Shown here: piece by piece, positions 1-10,849 of the stretch
Layout: every line of letters starts with the position of its first letter
Numbering within the stretch: position 1 is the stretch's first letter
Source of the DNA: Eutreptiella sp. 'Long Island Sound 2002'
Taxonomy: Eukaryota > Euglenozoa > Euglenophyceae > Eutreptiales > Eutreptiaceae
Assembly (NCBI GenBank): GCA_964036045.1
Contig: OZ038378.1
Location: forward strand, 60,623,408-60,687,407
Direction of reading: 5' to 3'
Length of the DNA stretch: 64,000 bases
Translations under genes and position numbers: made by a program
Notes under the pieces: model-generated
Told to the model about the DNA's origin: nothing
The model's input: only the letters and a program-made list of their open reading frames with translations
Databases searched by the model: none

Positions 1-130
1 CCTCAGGGTCACTCTCTCTCCATAGTGCCATCTCAGGAGATGTGCACTCTTTGTTTTGGGTCCCATATGTGCTGAGGTGGCATGGTATGTGGCGATGAGG
101 TCACTGCCATGTCACATGGGATCTTCCTAC

Positions 131-216
131 TTAGCTAGGCTGACCAGGAATTGAACCCATGACCTCTCAAAAAGAGGTGCCCAGCCCCCTAGGGTGCATA
201 CCACTAGGATAGCTAA
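131..216 (-). repeat. tRNA-like sequence, probable SINE head or tRNA pseudogene
   Basis: Read on the minus strand, the ends pair perfectly (TTAGCTA with TAGCTAA) as an acceptor stem. A D-arm-like CTAG/CTAG stem follows, then an anticodon-like arm with stem ACCTC/GAGGT and a 7-base loop. A near-perfect RNA polymerase III B box, GGTTCAATTCC, lies downstream of an A-box-like TATCCTAGTGG. The unit is 86 nt, longer than a normal tRNA because about ten extra bases lie between the D and anticodon arms, and the T stem pairs poorly. A tRNA-derived SINE or tRNA pseudogene is therefore more likely than a working tRNA. No A-rich tail was recognised. Confidence 0.45.
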
Positions 217-496
217 GAATTCATGGAAAAACATAGATAAATTCGTAGGTTCTACCTTAGGTATGTCAGTGCTCAGTCAACTCAGGAAAAGATGAATAGC
301 TTCACATTGAAAGGGGATTAAGGAGTCCACTCCATATCCTGATTGGGTGTTTGGTTCCATAGGTCAAAATGTGTTATCACCACTTTTGGTGGGACCAATA
401 CTAAGATAAAAATGCATGGATGCTCAGTGCATCTCTAATACAACTAGAATATGCCTCAAAGCAAAGGAAAAGCACTTTTTCTTACTGGGATGGGCT
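217..496. other. no recognisable feature
   Basis: AT-richer sequence with no long open frame or repeat that I can support. Confidence 0.5.
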
Positions 497-900
497 GGGG
501 CCGCACGACAACCCGGGGGAATAGGACGGGGCCGCGGCACGGGTGAAGGGGGTGGGAAGGGAGCGACCCGTGCTAGGCGCACGAAACGGTCCCCGGATGG
601 ATGAGGATCCAGTGGGCCCGCGCCACGGGGTTGCTGGCGGCCCGGTGGGGTATAAACACGGGATGAGGGATGGCATCGGGCCGCAAGACAGCCCGGGGGA
701 TTAGGCCAGGGCCGCGGCACAGGGGAAAGGGACGTGGGCGGGAAGGGAGCGACCCGTGCTAGGCGCACGAAACGGTCTGTCAATGGAAGAGGCCCCAGTA
801 CGCCAGCGCCACAGGGTAGCAGGCGACCCGGTGGGGTATAAACACGGGATGATGGGACAAGGGGACGGGGCGGGGAAGGGCGTGTGGCTAGGGCCGCACA
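497..900. repeat. GC-rich tandem repeat, units of about 180 and 213 bp
   Basis: The motif GGGCCGCA.GACA.CCCGGG starts units near 498, 678 and 891. Each complete unit ends with GGTGGGGTATAAACACGGG (TATAAAC at 651 and 837). The third unit is cut short. The TATAAA-bearing segment could be a repeated promoter, but nothing downstream supports this. A minus-strand open frame across the region is compositional. Confidence 0.6.
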
Positions 901-1660
901 ACAGCCCGAAGGGGTAGGGAATCCATGGGACGCTGGGAACGGGCCGGTGCCGGGATGAGGCAAAGGAGAATGGGACATGGGAAGGGCAGGGAGGCCGAAA
1001 GCGCCAAGCAACAGCCCTGTGGGATTGGGAAACCAGTCGCCATGGAGTGGTGAACCATGGGCCAACCATGGGGAACCTGGCCACGGGAAGTCGGGAAAAT
1101 GCCCTGAACTCCGGGACGGCCGTGAGGTGTCCGCAGAGGTGAGGGTTGACCTTGACATCCCCGGGTCAATGGCCTGAGTACACGTAGGTTCACGCGTGAG
1201 CGGGACCAGGAGGAACGTGGAAAGGGTTGCCCCCTGGCCTCCAGCCGTGGATGGACGACAACCAAGTGCATCCGGGAGCCGAGTGGGTACTCCAGCCCGT
1301 GAGGGATGGGGAGAGGTGGAATGTGGTTGACAGAGAGAAATGCTCCGCTGTCGGCGAGGGCTATCCACAGGAAACCCGCCTGCAGGCGCCCAATAGGCTG
1401 TGCCAGGGGGGGAAGGCCGGGGGATCCTTCAAAGGGTGACCGGAAGGAGCTGAAACCGTGAGGGCAGCGACTGGGGGGAGCCTACCACCGGTCATGCCCC
1501 AAGGGAACCTGGTTGAAGCTCTCGGCCGTGAGGTGAGACAGGGGTCGCCAGGGGAACTGATGGTGGAGAGCACTCCTTCCCGCCAGAGGCGGCCACCATG
1601 TAAAACAAACAAGGAGGAGTCAGATGAGGCTACGGACGCGGCCGCCCTTACTTACTTACT
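901..1660. other. unassigned GC-rich region
   Basis: No coding frame or RNA gene is recognised. It ends in a short (TTAC)n tract at about 1648-1664, which is also where the recognisable frame of the older gypsy element begins. The tract may mark a truncation point. Confidence 0.3.
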
Positions 1661-1819
1661 TACTCGGAGTACCTGAAGGAATTTGGGGATATCTACAAGC
1701 GCCTGGAGAAAGGCCTTGAACCCCTCTTGGTCAACCAAGATCAGTGGAAGAGGGACAAGAGCTACCTCTGGCACGAGGACCGCATCGTGGTACCCAGTGA
1801 CAGAGTCCCAGCGCTGAAG
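1661..1819 (+). pseudogene. Gypsy element 2, left integrase fragment
   Basis: This short frame (YSEYLKEFGDIYKRLEKG..., then LWHEDRIVVPSDRVPALK) reads like the linker before an integrase zinc domain. It stops at the edge of the 5' LTR of element 1. The frame resumes at 14972 in the same phase (LKWTHESSGHVHADRT), so the two pieces are halves of one integrase gene. Nothing of this element's reverse transcriptase is present upstream. Confidence 0.7.
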
Positions 1820-4163
1820 CCGGTTCGAACCCCCGTGGCCATCTTGGGGTCACTTGGGGTGTGTATCTATGTGCCGGCAAGCCGCCATTGGCTGATATCA
1901 TACTCTCCCATCCACCTGACCTAACCCGATGTGATAGTGTGATAGGTTTGGCCATTCCGGCTATGAGCGGCCATATTCAGTACCGAGGCGCCGCCAGCGG
2001 AGATTTATATATCAGAATATCAGGAATCAACAGGGTTTTATTATCATAATGTTTCCGTAATTTTTCAGCCTTTCGTTCTGATGGTCAATGTATCGGCGAC
2101 TGTCAGTTGGCTCGCGATTTTGCGTTAACCGATTGGTTAACTGTTATTTCCAGATATTTTGGCTGAAACCCCGATGAAGGGTCAGATTTCATCAGTAAAG
2201 GGTTCGTTGCTTCCGCAATTTTCTAAATATGCACTCGAAATTTTATTCTGAATTTTTCGCGATGTCGAAATCGGATTTTCGACTTCGACATCGCCGCACT
2301 TGATTTGGTCTTCTTCGAGTGGTCATACTCTTTTCCCTATGCCCGAATCAGGTTTCCCTTATACATGCCACCCATTTGACTTGGAGATACAAGGGAAACA
2401 AAAGTGAATCGTGGGACCACTTTGAAGGGCCATATCTACGCGCGAGTGTGAGGAAAGAGAATAAGGAAGGTTGGGTTGCAAGCGCCTTAGTCTCAACTTA
2501 ATTTAAGAAGCATCAAACGCCTTAGGTGTGTACACATGCCCGGTGTAGCAAGGGATGATGGTCAAGAGGGTAGAAAGTGATATATAACTCTTGGACCGTG
2601 CAACCGAATATTTTCTTGCGACTTTCGAGTGTACCGCATGAGTGTTGGGGTTGCATAGATAATTTCCTTGGGTTCCCACGTATTTTTAACGTGAAGTTAT
2701 GGCCATGGAGGGGCATGGCATACCATGGTGGGAGCCACTTTTGAGGGTATGTGTTATATGCATGATATGTGCTTCGATATGCTCACGCCCATGTTATATA
2801 TCTTCGTGTGGCCGAAGAGACGGGGAGCCACACGTGACAAGGGCTTTGCCCATGTCCCAAATGTGGAATTCAAAGCGCTAGACTAAGTCTACCGCGTATG
2901 TATTGCTCATGGTATGTTTGGCAAAGAGATCCATGAGTGCACTCCTATTTTCATGGGGCATGTAGATATGGGTGGCGAAGGTATCTCCATGCGCCCGATT
3001 GGGGATCCAAGTGGGGGAATAGTTCGTAAATGGTTCCAATCATTTGTGTATTGAACCATGAGCGGATATCATGGGTGAGCATAGAGATATACTATCATGA
3101 CAACTTTGTATTTGGACATATTTTCATGTTTTTGACCTCATTTTATGCTCATTTTTGTGTTTTATGTGCTCAACTGGTCAGCTAACCGTAAAGTGCCTAG
3201 AGATCCGTGAACTATAGTATGTTGCTTATATGTTGGCATATGCTTCGGTGTTGCACCTCACCATATGCCGGATCACGTAGTCACTTTGGCTTGGCACACG
3301 AGGCCTCACAAAATTAGGTCTCAAATTCATGTGTTGACTTGTGAAACATGTCATGTACATAACCGGAGGAGTTTCGGAGCCAATCATGGGATATTCTTGG
3401 GCATGGACCTTTGGTCTATATTACCCTTGTATATTACTTTCCGGTTTGACACATGCATGGAGCATTTGAATATATGCCGTACGCATTTTTGAGTATATAA
3501 TTGACTTTTGGGCATAATGGTGTGATTTGCCTGATTTTGCCATGTTGTGAGGTCATCATCATGGGGCAGTTCTCCAAGCCCAATCGACTCCAAGCCCAAC
3601 CAAGGTTATGTCAGGGTAGGGCATGGTCCTGAGTGCCACTCTAGGCCATGACGCGCCACCTCCCCTATTGGCCTAGGATTTAGAGGCTTGGGAGTGAACA
3701 CATTTTTGGGGTTTATGTAGTGACTTTTGACACATGGCATTTAGCCATTTTATTTGACTGGGTTCAGGGCAACATGTTGGTGAGTCAAGGGAAGGTCTTG
3801 AGTCCAGGGAATGAGGGGTCTATGGCTGTGATTGTGTACGTTTCCATCTTTCCTCAACTTTGCTTTATTTGTGTTCATATGCCAATTTCAGGGCTTTTTT
3901 CCTTGGTGCAATTCTTGTACATGCCCGCCATCGTGAGACCATCGATGTGCTGAACGGAAGCCCGCAGTATGGATTGGATTACTGCTGGATTTGTGGGATC
4001 TGGTTGCTGCTCAGGGTTGAAGGAGGATTGTATTTCATTTTCTATATTTTTGGATTTGGAACCCTGGATTTTGATACATGCAATCGTTGATCAGGAGCAA
4101 ATCGGCAGGGGTTACATGCGGAAGGGGCACAGCAGGGGCCGGTCCTGGTAGGGACCTTCTTTA
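1814..4163 (+). repeat. 5' LTR of gypsy element 1
   Basis: About 2.35 kb is repeated at 12618-14971. By eye I count about 24 substitutions and one 4-bp indel, roughly 1 percent divergence, so the insertion is fairly recent. Both copies start CTGAAGCCGGTTCG and end CCTTCTTTA. The primer-binding site follows directly at 4164 and the 3' copy is preceded by a purine tract. Short ORFs inside are duplicated between copies and are not genes. Confidence 0.92.
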
Positions 4164-4178
4164 TGGTAGCAGAGGCTT
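4164..4178 (+). promoter_or_regulatory. Primer-binding site, initiator tRNA-Met-like
   Basis: TGGTAGCAGAGGCTT lies at the LTR edge and is close to TGGTATCAGAGC, the common initiator-Met primer site of chromoviruses. The core GGTAGCAGAGGC recurs at 17965 before the gag of element 3. Confidence 0.75.
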
Positions 4179-4383
4179 ACCTGCTGCCCCTACCAACCGC
4201 CGACCCGGGGATTTGGGCCCTTATGAGCCCTGCCCAAGTACGCCCCGGGTGTGTATTGTGGACTCGGTGGAGACCACGCCGGAGATTGGAGCCATAGAAG
4301 AACCGAGACGTTCAAGAGCATGGCGAACTCCGGAAGTTGAAGCCCGAAGAGAAGTACAACATTCGGGAAGAGGAGGACGTGAC

Positions 4384-7162
4384 ATGGAGGACCTGGTCTC
4401 CATGTGTGAGCGTCGCTGCCGAAAGGCATGCAACCTCCGCTCCGCCGCGGAGGAATCTGATGAGGCCTGCCATTCAGGCAGCAGTGGAGGATGGGCCCGG
4501 CGCTACCGGAAGCGCGGGTCACCCAAGTCCGCGGCAAGGGACGCCGGGGCTATGGACACGGACCCCAGCCCGGTCAGGCTGTGGGAATCCGAGGGGCACT
4601 CCGAGGGCTATCGGACGGCCTACGAGCCACCTTCGGAGTCGGAGATGTCCGCGCTGATCGCCAGGGCGCATACGGCCCCCGAGCCCGCCCTGAAGCACGA
4701 CGCCAAGGGCTTGCGGAGGCCAGCCAGGGCCCGGACGGCACCTGTGCCCCGGCACACGGGACCAGAGACGGACTCCATAGGCGATACGCCCATGGGCGAC
4801 GGGTCTGAGGTGCCGGGAACCGCGGGATGCGCCGGATCAGGCGGAAAGCAGGCTGAGTGCCACTGCGAGCACGTGTCCTTCCTCATGGGCAAGTACCCAA
4901 AGATGGGGATGGACGCCATCGTGCATCGCCTAGACCGCCTGGACAACGCAAAGGACGGTCTAGAGGAGGACGTCGCGGGGATCCTGGATGACCAGTCGGC
5001 CGCGGAGAAAGACATGGAGGAGCTGCGAGCGGAACGGGACCGGTACCGGGAGAATCTGGAGCTGGCCCTGGAGAAGCAGCAGCGAGTGGTGGACAGCCTC
5101 CTCCACCTGGTGGAGGACATGTCGGGACGCCTGAAAAGGCTAGAGGAGCTACAGCCCCTCGCCTCGGGTCCGGAGCTCCCGGCGAAGCCGGCCGCGGCAG
5201 AGCTGGTGGAGCGGGTTAAGACCCTCAGGAGCGCCATGGATAAACCCATGGGCGGCCCTGCAGAGGCACCCTACGCGCCTCAGCGTGTTGACCCGGGGGC
5301 GCTGCCGTTTGTTCCCATGTTCAGCGAATCCGGAATGCTCGGGGAACACACGGCACCGGCTGGGTCCATGCGGGAAGGGCACGTAACCACGGACCCGAGG
5401 AGCCTGACGGTACAGATGTCCCATGCCGCCCAGGATCTACCGATCACGACGAATATGGTAGTCTTTGCGGAAGAGGAGATCCAGATCCAGAACCAGACCA
5501 TGCAGGGGCGAACCATGGGAAGCGCCGACGGACATGGTCGAGGCCATCCAAGCGGAAACCTGTGGGCGAAGGACCCCAAGACGGGGATATGGACGGCCGA
5601 TGGAGCAAGTCCTTCCCGCATTCCAAACCCCATGGGTTCAGGCCCAACTGGACCGCACTCCATGGAGGAGAGGGATGTACGGGGAGTGTACTCACACCCC
5701 TTGGCCACAGGTGGTATCCGTCTCGGTGGAGTGGTGGCTGGGGACGTCGGAGACGCCATCAGGATTGATGACCTCAGGGGAATCAAAATCCCCTACTACG
5801 ATGGCAACCCCTCCAACCTGGACGACTTCATCCTGGATTGGGAGGACTTCGCCGAGGAGGTCGTCGGCGAGATGCGGGGAGCGCCGCGGGACAAGTGGGT
5901 ATGCCGGACATTCCCACACCGGCTGGCGCAGGACCTGAAGGAGGAGCTGAGGGATCAGATCCGGGAAGGATTGATCCGTACGGAGCAGGCCTGCCTCCAG
6001 TGGTTGGAGGATGAGGAGCGGGTGGACGCTCCGAATCAGAAGCTGGAGGACTTGTGGTCCATCGCGCTGCCGCTGGACCGCGGTGAGTTGCGGGTCCGGG
6101 AATAGAACCGGTATCTGCGGAAGTACCGCAGATGCCTCAAGCTGGTGGAGGACTGGAACGAAGCCAGCGAGATCCGCCACCTCCTGAAGGACGTCCTCCC
6201 CGGCCAATGGAAGAGCTGAGTGGAGGACGAGGAGAAGAAGCGCGCCAAGAAGCGGGTGGCGGTGAGGATCATGGCGGCGGAGGATACCCATGCGGGTATC
6301 ATGGAGTTCTTCAGGAGGAACCTGGGCGAACCCAACCGGATGTTGGGACTGAAGAACGCCGTGTACGTGGAGGCATTTGGAGACTCCATGGGGCAAAGGT
6401 TGTTGCGCCTCAACAACGTGGAGTGGAGGCGCGGGGAGCCGCTGAGGATGCAGGTCATCTTCGCCCGCATGAGCCTGGACGAGATCGTGAAGTACATCAC
6501 GGTGGAGTTGAAGCTCAATGCGAAGAACGCGGCCCACGTGCAGGATCGACATGGTCATGGACAACGAGGCCACCGAGAAGACCGCCATCATCAGGAGATC
6601 CAGGAGGACACGGCCAGCTCCGCGGAGGATGGTAGTGGAAGTGGCCAAGACCACTGGTCCCGGGAGGATCACGAGGAGGCCCATTTCTTTGCGTTTGTGG
6701 CAGGATCGGTCCAGATGGAGCCGGGTGGGACCAAGGGGCAAAGAGCCAAGGAGGATCGGGAACCCACCGCTCTCGTTCCGAGAGTACAGGTCTCAGCACG
6801 ACGGGTGCTGGGTCTATTATCGCAACGGAAACAACCATGCACATGACCACCGTCAGTGCAAGGTGTATGAGGCGGACAAGAAGGCCTACTTCGCAGCCCA
6901 CCCCGAGAAGAAGCCCAAGGAGCAGCGGATTTCCGATTGGAAGGCAAAGGGCGGAGACGGGGGAAAAGGCCAAGGCAAAGGCCAAGGAAAAGGCGGAGGA
7001 AGAGGCTATGGTGGTGGACCTGGCCAAGACCGACGAGTGAGATCGATCGAGGAGGTTGCTGAGGACATGTTGAGGAAGTTGGAGGAACTCAAAGCCCAGC
7101 AACGTGGTGGACAAAGTCCTGGCGGATCGCAGCCGGAAGGTGCTGCGGGAAGCCAAGTCTAG
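4384..7162 (+). pseudogene. Gag polyprotein of gypsy element 1, broken by stops and a frameshift
   Basis: The first Met past the primer site in the long frame is at 4384 (MEDLVSMCERRC); the same frame is open from 4078. The N-terminal part is low complexity, then a coiled coil (about 4960-5150). A capsid-like region follows from about 5740 (YYDGNPSNLDDFILDWEDF, the usual start of a gypsy Gag capsid domain). The frame is interrupted by TAG at 6103 and TGA near 6217 and shifts around 6550-6780. The next frame carries a CHHC-like nucleocapsid motif (CWVYYRNGNNHAHDHRQC) and a Gly/Lys-rich tail to TAG at 7160. The stops are probably decay, although a gag-pol readthrough site at 7160 is conceivable. 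Confidence 0.8.
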
Positions 7163-10100
7163 AGGAGCCCGCACGGGAGTGGGACCTCGGAGGTCTCTCC
7201 TCCGAAAATCAGTGGAATCCCAGAGAAAGCGAAGGCACATCCGGTGCCAAAGAAGGCTTCAGAAGAGCCAATACCACTGAGCTTCGCCACTCCCAACCCC
7301 TGGAGCGCCCTGCCAAGGGAAGTACATGTGGGTACGGGACCTGGCAAGAAGGAAGGAGCGACCACGGAGAGCCCCGTGGACGGACAGGACCAACCCAAGA
7401 TCTACACCATCCGTGACCATACCCTTGAAGTCCTGATGCACCCGGACGTGCTAGAGTTGCATGCCGTGAGAGTCGTCCATACACCTCATGGTGACGAGCG
7501 GCAGTTGCACTTGAAAGTGCGAGTACGGTGCGGACGAGAGGAGAAGGTGGTGGATGTGTTAGTGGATACGGGTGCCCAGGTGAGCCTGGTCCGGAGAGGG
7601 TTGTTCAAGGAGGAATTCCTGCAGCCCAGCCGGAGACCGGTACGCCTGAAGGTTGCCAACGGAGAGATTATGGGTGGTGGTACCCATGAGGCCACTATCA
7701 GTATGGAATTCTGGGAGCATGAGCGCTTGAACCGCCCTGATCAGGCGACGAGAAGCACTCTATCCGGGAACTTCTATGTGGCCGACATTATCGATTGGGA
7801 CATGATCATCGGGTACGACTTCATGGTGGCAAATGCCATTGGAGCCCTTCCCCATCGTGCAACGCTGGTCCGGGAGGATGATGAATGCCTCACATGGCTG
7901 TCCACGGACTATGCATGCGGATCATCCCAATGGAATGCTGAGGAAGAGGATCGGATCGTCCAAGCGGTGCAAGCTGTGGGTGCCAAGTCCAGAGGAGACC
8001 GCGGCGTTCAGCTCACGGAATATGGAGTGGCGCCACAGGTGTATGACAGGATGATCCAGACGCTGGGAGCCGAAGCGCCCGAGACGGACGTCTTCGCTTC
8101 CCGGGATGCCCCACTTCTGCGGAAGTGTAGGAGGCATTGGCATCGAGGAGACTCAGCCTGGCACCGGCATTGGGGGTTGAAGGAGTGGGGACCCATGTAT
8201 TGGCATGGCTCCCTGGACAATACCAGACGTACGGTGGAGAAGATCATCGCGGATAGGGCGAAGGGGATCCTGGTCATAACCGGCATAGGATCCACCCCAT
8301 GTCCGCTGGAAGGTCTCAAGTCGACGCTGGACTCCATCACCCTGAACGAGGTCTCATTCGGGCCAGAGGAGGAGCTGTTCATCGACGCCAAGGGTGTATC
8401 AATGCCCTCCCCGGGTCAAGCGTGGGGTACCAAGGCTTTCCTGGTGGATGGGGCGCAAGCCCAGCCCACGGGTGATGAAGCATTCATCCGTACGGTGGAG
8501 GCGGTGCCCATGAAGGTCATGTTTGAGCCCAAGGAGGTGACGGATCAGCCAATTGATGGCATTGATGTCCTGTCCCACGCCGAGATCGGCGACGTCGTCA
8601 ACTACATGCGGATGGGGATGCACGACCGTGTGGCAGCCAAGAAGAGGCGGGCCATGGTCACATCTCCGCATTGGTGGGATGACAAGATGTTGGTCACCGG
8701 CAAGTACGAGAAGGATGAGTTCGTGGCGAGGGTCATGGATCACATCGCGGACCAATACGATGGTCCTGTTGGGTCGGACCCACCAACGTGGGGTTTTCCA
8801 AGAGTGGGAACCGGTAGCGACGAGCACCAGCCCGAAGCCGCAAATTTTCGAAGATTATCGGTGGGAATTGCGACCCACGACGATGAAGACGGCATATCGG
8901 ACGAGGAGAAGTCGGACTCGGAACCAGAAGAGGCCTATACCGCAGTGCGGTCGGTTGTATCGATACCGAAGCAAGCGGCTGAAGAGGCCCAGGAGAACCC
9001 GAAGGTCGCCGAGCTGAAGGAGAGGCTGATCCATGCCTATCCGCGGCTATTCAGTGGCGTCGCCAACAAGAACCCTCCAGATCGTGGGAGGTTTGGTACA
9101 GCGAAGATCAAGCTGAAGCCGAACCCGAAGATCTATCGTCATCGGGAGTACCAACTTCAGGGCGATCGGGCCGAGGCCATGAAGAAGCTGTTGGCCGAGT
9201 TCATTGAGCGGGGACGGATCGAACCCTCCGACAGTGAGTGGGCCAGCCCAGCCTTCATCGTGCCCAAGAAGGAGAAGGGCGAATGGAGGTTGGTGGTGGA
9301 TTACAGAGGTTTGAACGAGCAGACCGAGCACGACTCGTACTCGCTTCCCCTGATCGACTCCATCCTCCAAAAAGAACAGAAAAAGCGGATTTTCACGGTG
9401 TTGGACCTGAAACACGGTTATCACCAGATGCCGCTACACCGGGACTCCAGGCCCTGCACAGCGATGTCGACACCGCTTGGGCCCATGCAGTGGAAGGTGG
9501 TGCCCTTGGGCGCCAAGAATGGCAACGCCGCTTTCCAGCGCATGATGGAGGACCTACTCGGTCCTGTCCGGGACTGTGCCGACCCCTTCGTGGATGACAT
9601 CATCATCGGGTCCGGCACGGAGAACATGACTGAGGATGAGCTCATCGACGCGCATGAGAAGGATCTGCGCCGAGTGCTCAGCGAGTTGGACAAGCACAAT
9701 ATGGTGTGCAAGCCCACCAAAGCCTCACTCTGGGTGAAGGAAGTGGAGTTCGCGGGTCACGTGGTTGGTCACGGGCAACGCCGTCCCATGCCTGGGAAGC
9801 TGGCGTCCCTGCACCACTGGGAGAAGCCCCAGACCATCAGCGAACTCCGGTCCTTCATGGGGTTCTGCAATTACAATTCGGGCTATGTCCGGATGTATGC
9901 AGAACTCCCGGGGCCGCTGCACAAGATGCTGCAAGTGGGCAAGTTCAATGGCCGCAAGGGGAGCAAGAAGAAGCTTGCCTGGACCCCTGAGGCTGAGGAT
10001 GCGTTCAACCGCCTGAAGGAGCGACTCCTGGGGCAGTTGGGGCTGTTCCTGGTGGACCCGGACAAGGGATTCGTGCTACGGACAGACGGCTCGGACTATG

Positions 10101-10849
10101 CCGTGGGGGCAGTCCTCGAGCAAGTCCGGGACGACGGGACTCATGTTCCCGTGGCGTTTTGGAACAGGATCCTGGCCGAGGGCCAACGCCGAACATGGAC
10201 CGCGAGGGAGAAGGAGACATACGCCATTGTATGTGCGCTCAGGAAGTGGTCTGGCCACATCGGACTGCAGCCGGTGGTCGTTTGCACGGACCACCAATCC
10301 CTACAGAGCTGGCACAAGGAGCATGTCGACACCCCCTCAGGACCAGCAGCTAGGCGGGCCCGATGGCACGAGACGTTCGCCAAGTTCGACCTCAGCGTCG
10401 TATACGTCCCGGGGAAGGACAACACTGTGGCAGATTGCCTCAGTCGCTGGGCCTACCCCGCGGGCAAGGCGTGGATGGACATATCCAGCCATGGAGACGC
10501 CAAGGAGACCGAGGAGGCCAAGCGCATCATCGAGATGGAAAAGGCCATGGAGCAAGAGGGGGTCAAGTGCTTTGTGGTGATGGCAAACCGTACGGACCTG
10601 GCCAAGTTCCGGGGCGCCCGAGTCCAAGCTATTCGAGAGGAAACCCTCGAGCAGTGGATGGTGGCCCCTGTAGAGCTAGTCAGGTCGGTGCTCACAGAGG
10701 ACTGGTCGGATGACTATGCGGCATCCGAGCACTGGAGCAAGTACTGGAATGCCGTGAGCGCCCCGTCGGACGACGAATGGCCCGAGGGCTTGACCGAGGA
10801 TGGCGACAAGTTGTTCCTCAAGGACAAGCTGCTGGTGCCCGAGAACTGA
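7163..10849 (+). CDS. Pol of gypsy element 1: protease, extra domain, reverse transcriptase, RNase H
   Basis: In frame with gag past TAG 7160; the first Met is near 7244, giving 1201 codons. The aspartic protease is visible as VDVLVDTGAQVSLV (DTGA near 7565). The reverse transcriptase has WRLVVDYRGLN, FTVLDLKHGYHQM and the catalytic FVDD near 9587. RNase H starts at LRTDGSDYAVGAVLEQ (about 10080) and includes CTDHQSL. About 300 residues between protease and reverse transcriptase carry PETDVFAS at about 8081-8102, resembling a module normally found after RNase H in other retroelements. The frame ends at TGA 10847 but continues in phase into integrase. A single CGA to TGA change would explain the break. 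Confidence 0.9.
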   Translation, partial: RSPHGSGTSEVSPPKISGIPEKAKAHPVPKKASEEPIPLSFATPNPWSALPREVHVGTGPGKKEGATTESPVDGQDQPKIYTIRDHTLEVLMHPDVLELHAVRVVHTPHGDERQLHLKVRVRCGREEKVVDVLVDTGAQVSLVRRGLFKEEFLQPSRRPVRLKVANGEIMGGGTHEATISMEFWEHERLNRPDQATRSTLSGNFYVADIIDWDMIIGYDFMVANAIGALPHRATLVREDDECLTWLSTDYACGSSQWNAEEEDRIVQAVQAVGAKSRGDRGVQLTEYGVAPQVYDRMIQTLGAEAPETDVFASRDAPLLRKCRRHWHRGDSAWHRHWGLKEWGPMYWHGSLDNTRRTVEKIIADRAKGILVITGIGSTPCPLEGLKSTLDSITLNEVSFGPEEELFIDAKGVSMPSPGQAWGTKAFLVDGAQAQPTGDEAFIRTVEAVPMKVMFEPKEVTDQPIDGIDVLSHAEIGDVVNYMRMGMHDRVAAKKRRAMVTSPHWWDDKMLVTGKYEKDEFVARVMDHIADQYDGPVGSDPPTWGFPRVGTGSDEHQPEAANFRRLSVGIATHDDEDGISDEEKSDSEPEEAYTAVRSVVSIPKQAAEEAQENPKVAELKERLIHAYPRLFSGVANKNPPDRGRFGTAKIKLKPNPKIYRHREYQLQGDRAEAMKKLLAEFIERGRIEPSDSEWASPAFIVPKKEKGEWRLVVDYRGLNEQTEHDSYSLPLIDSILQKEQKKRIFTVLDLKHGYHQMPLHRDSRPCTAMSTPLGPMQWKVVPLGAKNGNAAFQRMMEDLLGPVRDCADPFVDDIIIGSGTENMTEDELIDAHEKDLRRVLSELDKHNMVCKPTKASLWVKEVEFAGHVVGHGQRRPMPGKLASLHHWEKPQTISELRSFMGFCNYNSGYVRMYAELPGPLHKMLQVGKFNGRKGSKKKLAWTPEAEDAFNRLKERLLGQLGLFLVDPDKGFVLRTDGSDYAVGAVLEQVRDDGTHVPVAFWNRILAEGQRRTWTAREKETYAIVCALRKWSGHIGLQPVVVCTDHQSLQSWHKEHVDTPSGPAARRARWHETFAKFDLSVVYVPGKDNTVADCLSRWAYPAGKAWMDISSHGDAKETEEAKRIIEMEKAMEQEGVKCFVVMANRTDLAKFRGARVQAIREETLEQWMVAPVELVRSVLTEDWSDDYAASEHWSKYWNAVSAPSDDEWPEGLTEDGDKLFLKDKLLVPEN

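Noticed and set aside
424-1368. 314-codon minus-strand ORF
   Set aside because: Pro/Ser/Arg-rich text produced by the GC-rich tandem repeat; it repeats with the DNA units and has no domain.
1100-1640. Possible ribosomal RNA or group II intron segment
   Set aside because: No conserved core such as a domain V hairpin or rRNA signature could be recognised.
5692-6741. 349-codon minus-strand ORF
   Set aside because: Antisense of gag of element 1; the plus strand carries recognisable Gag features.
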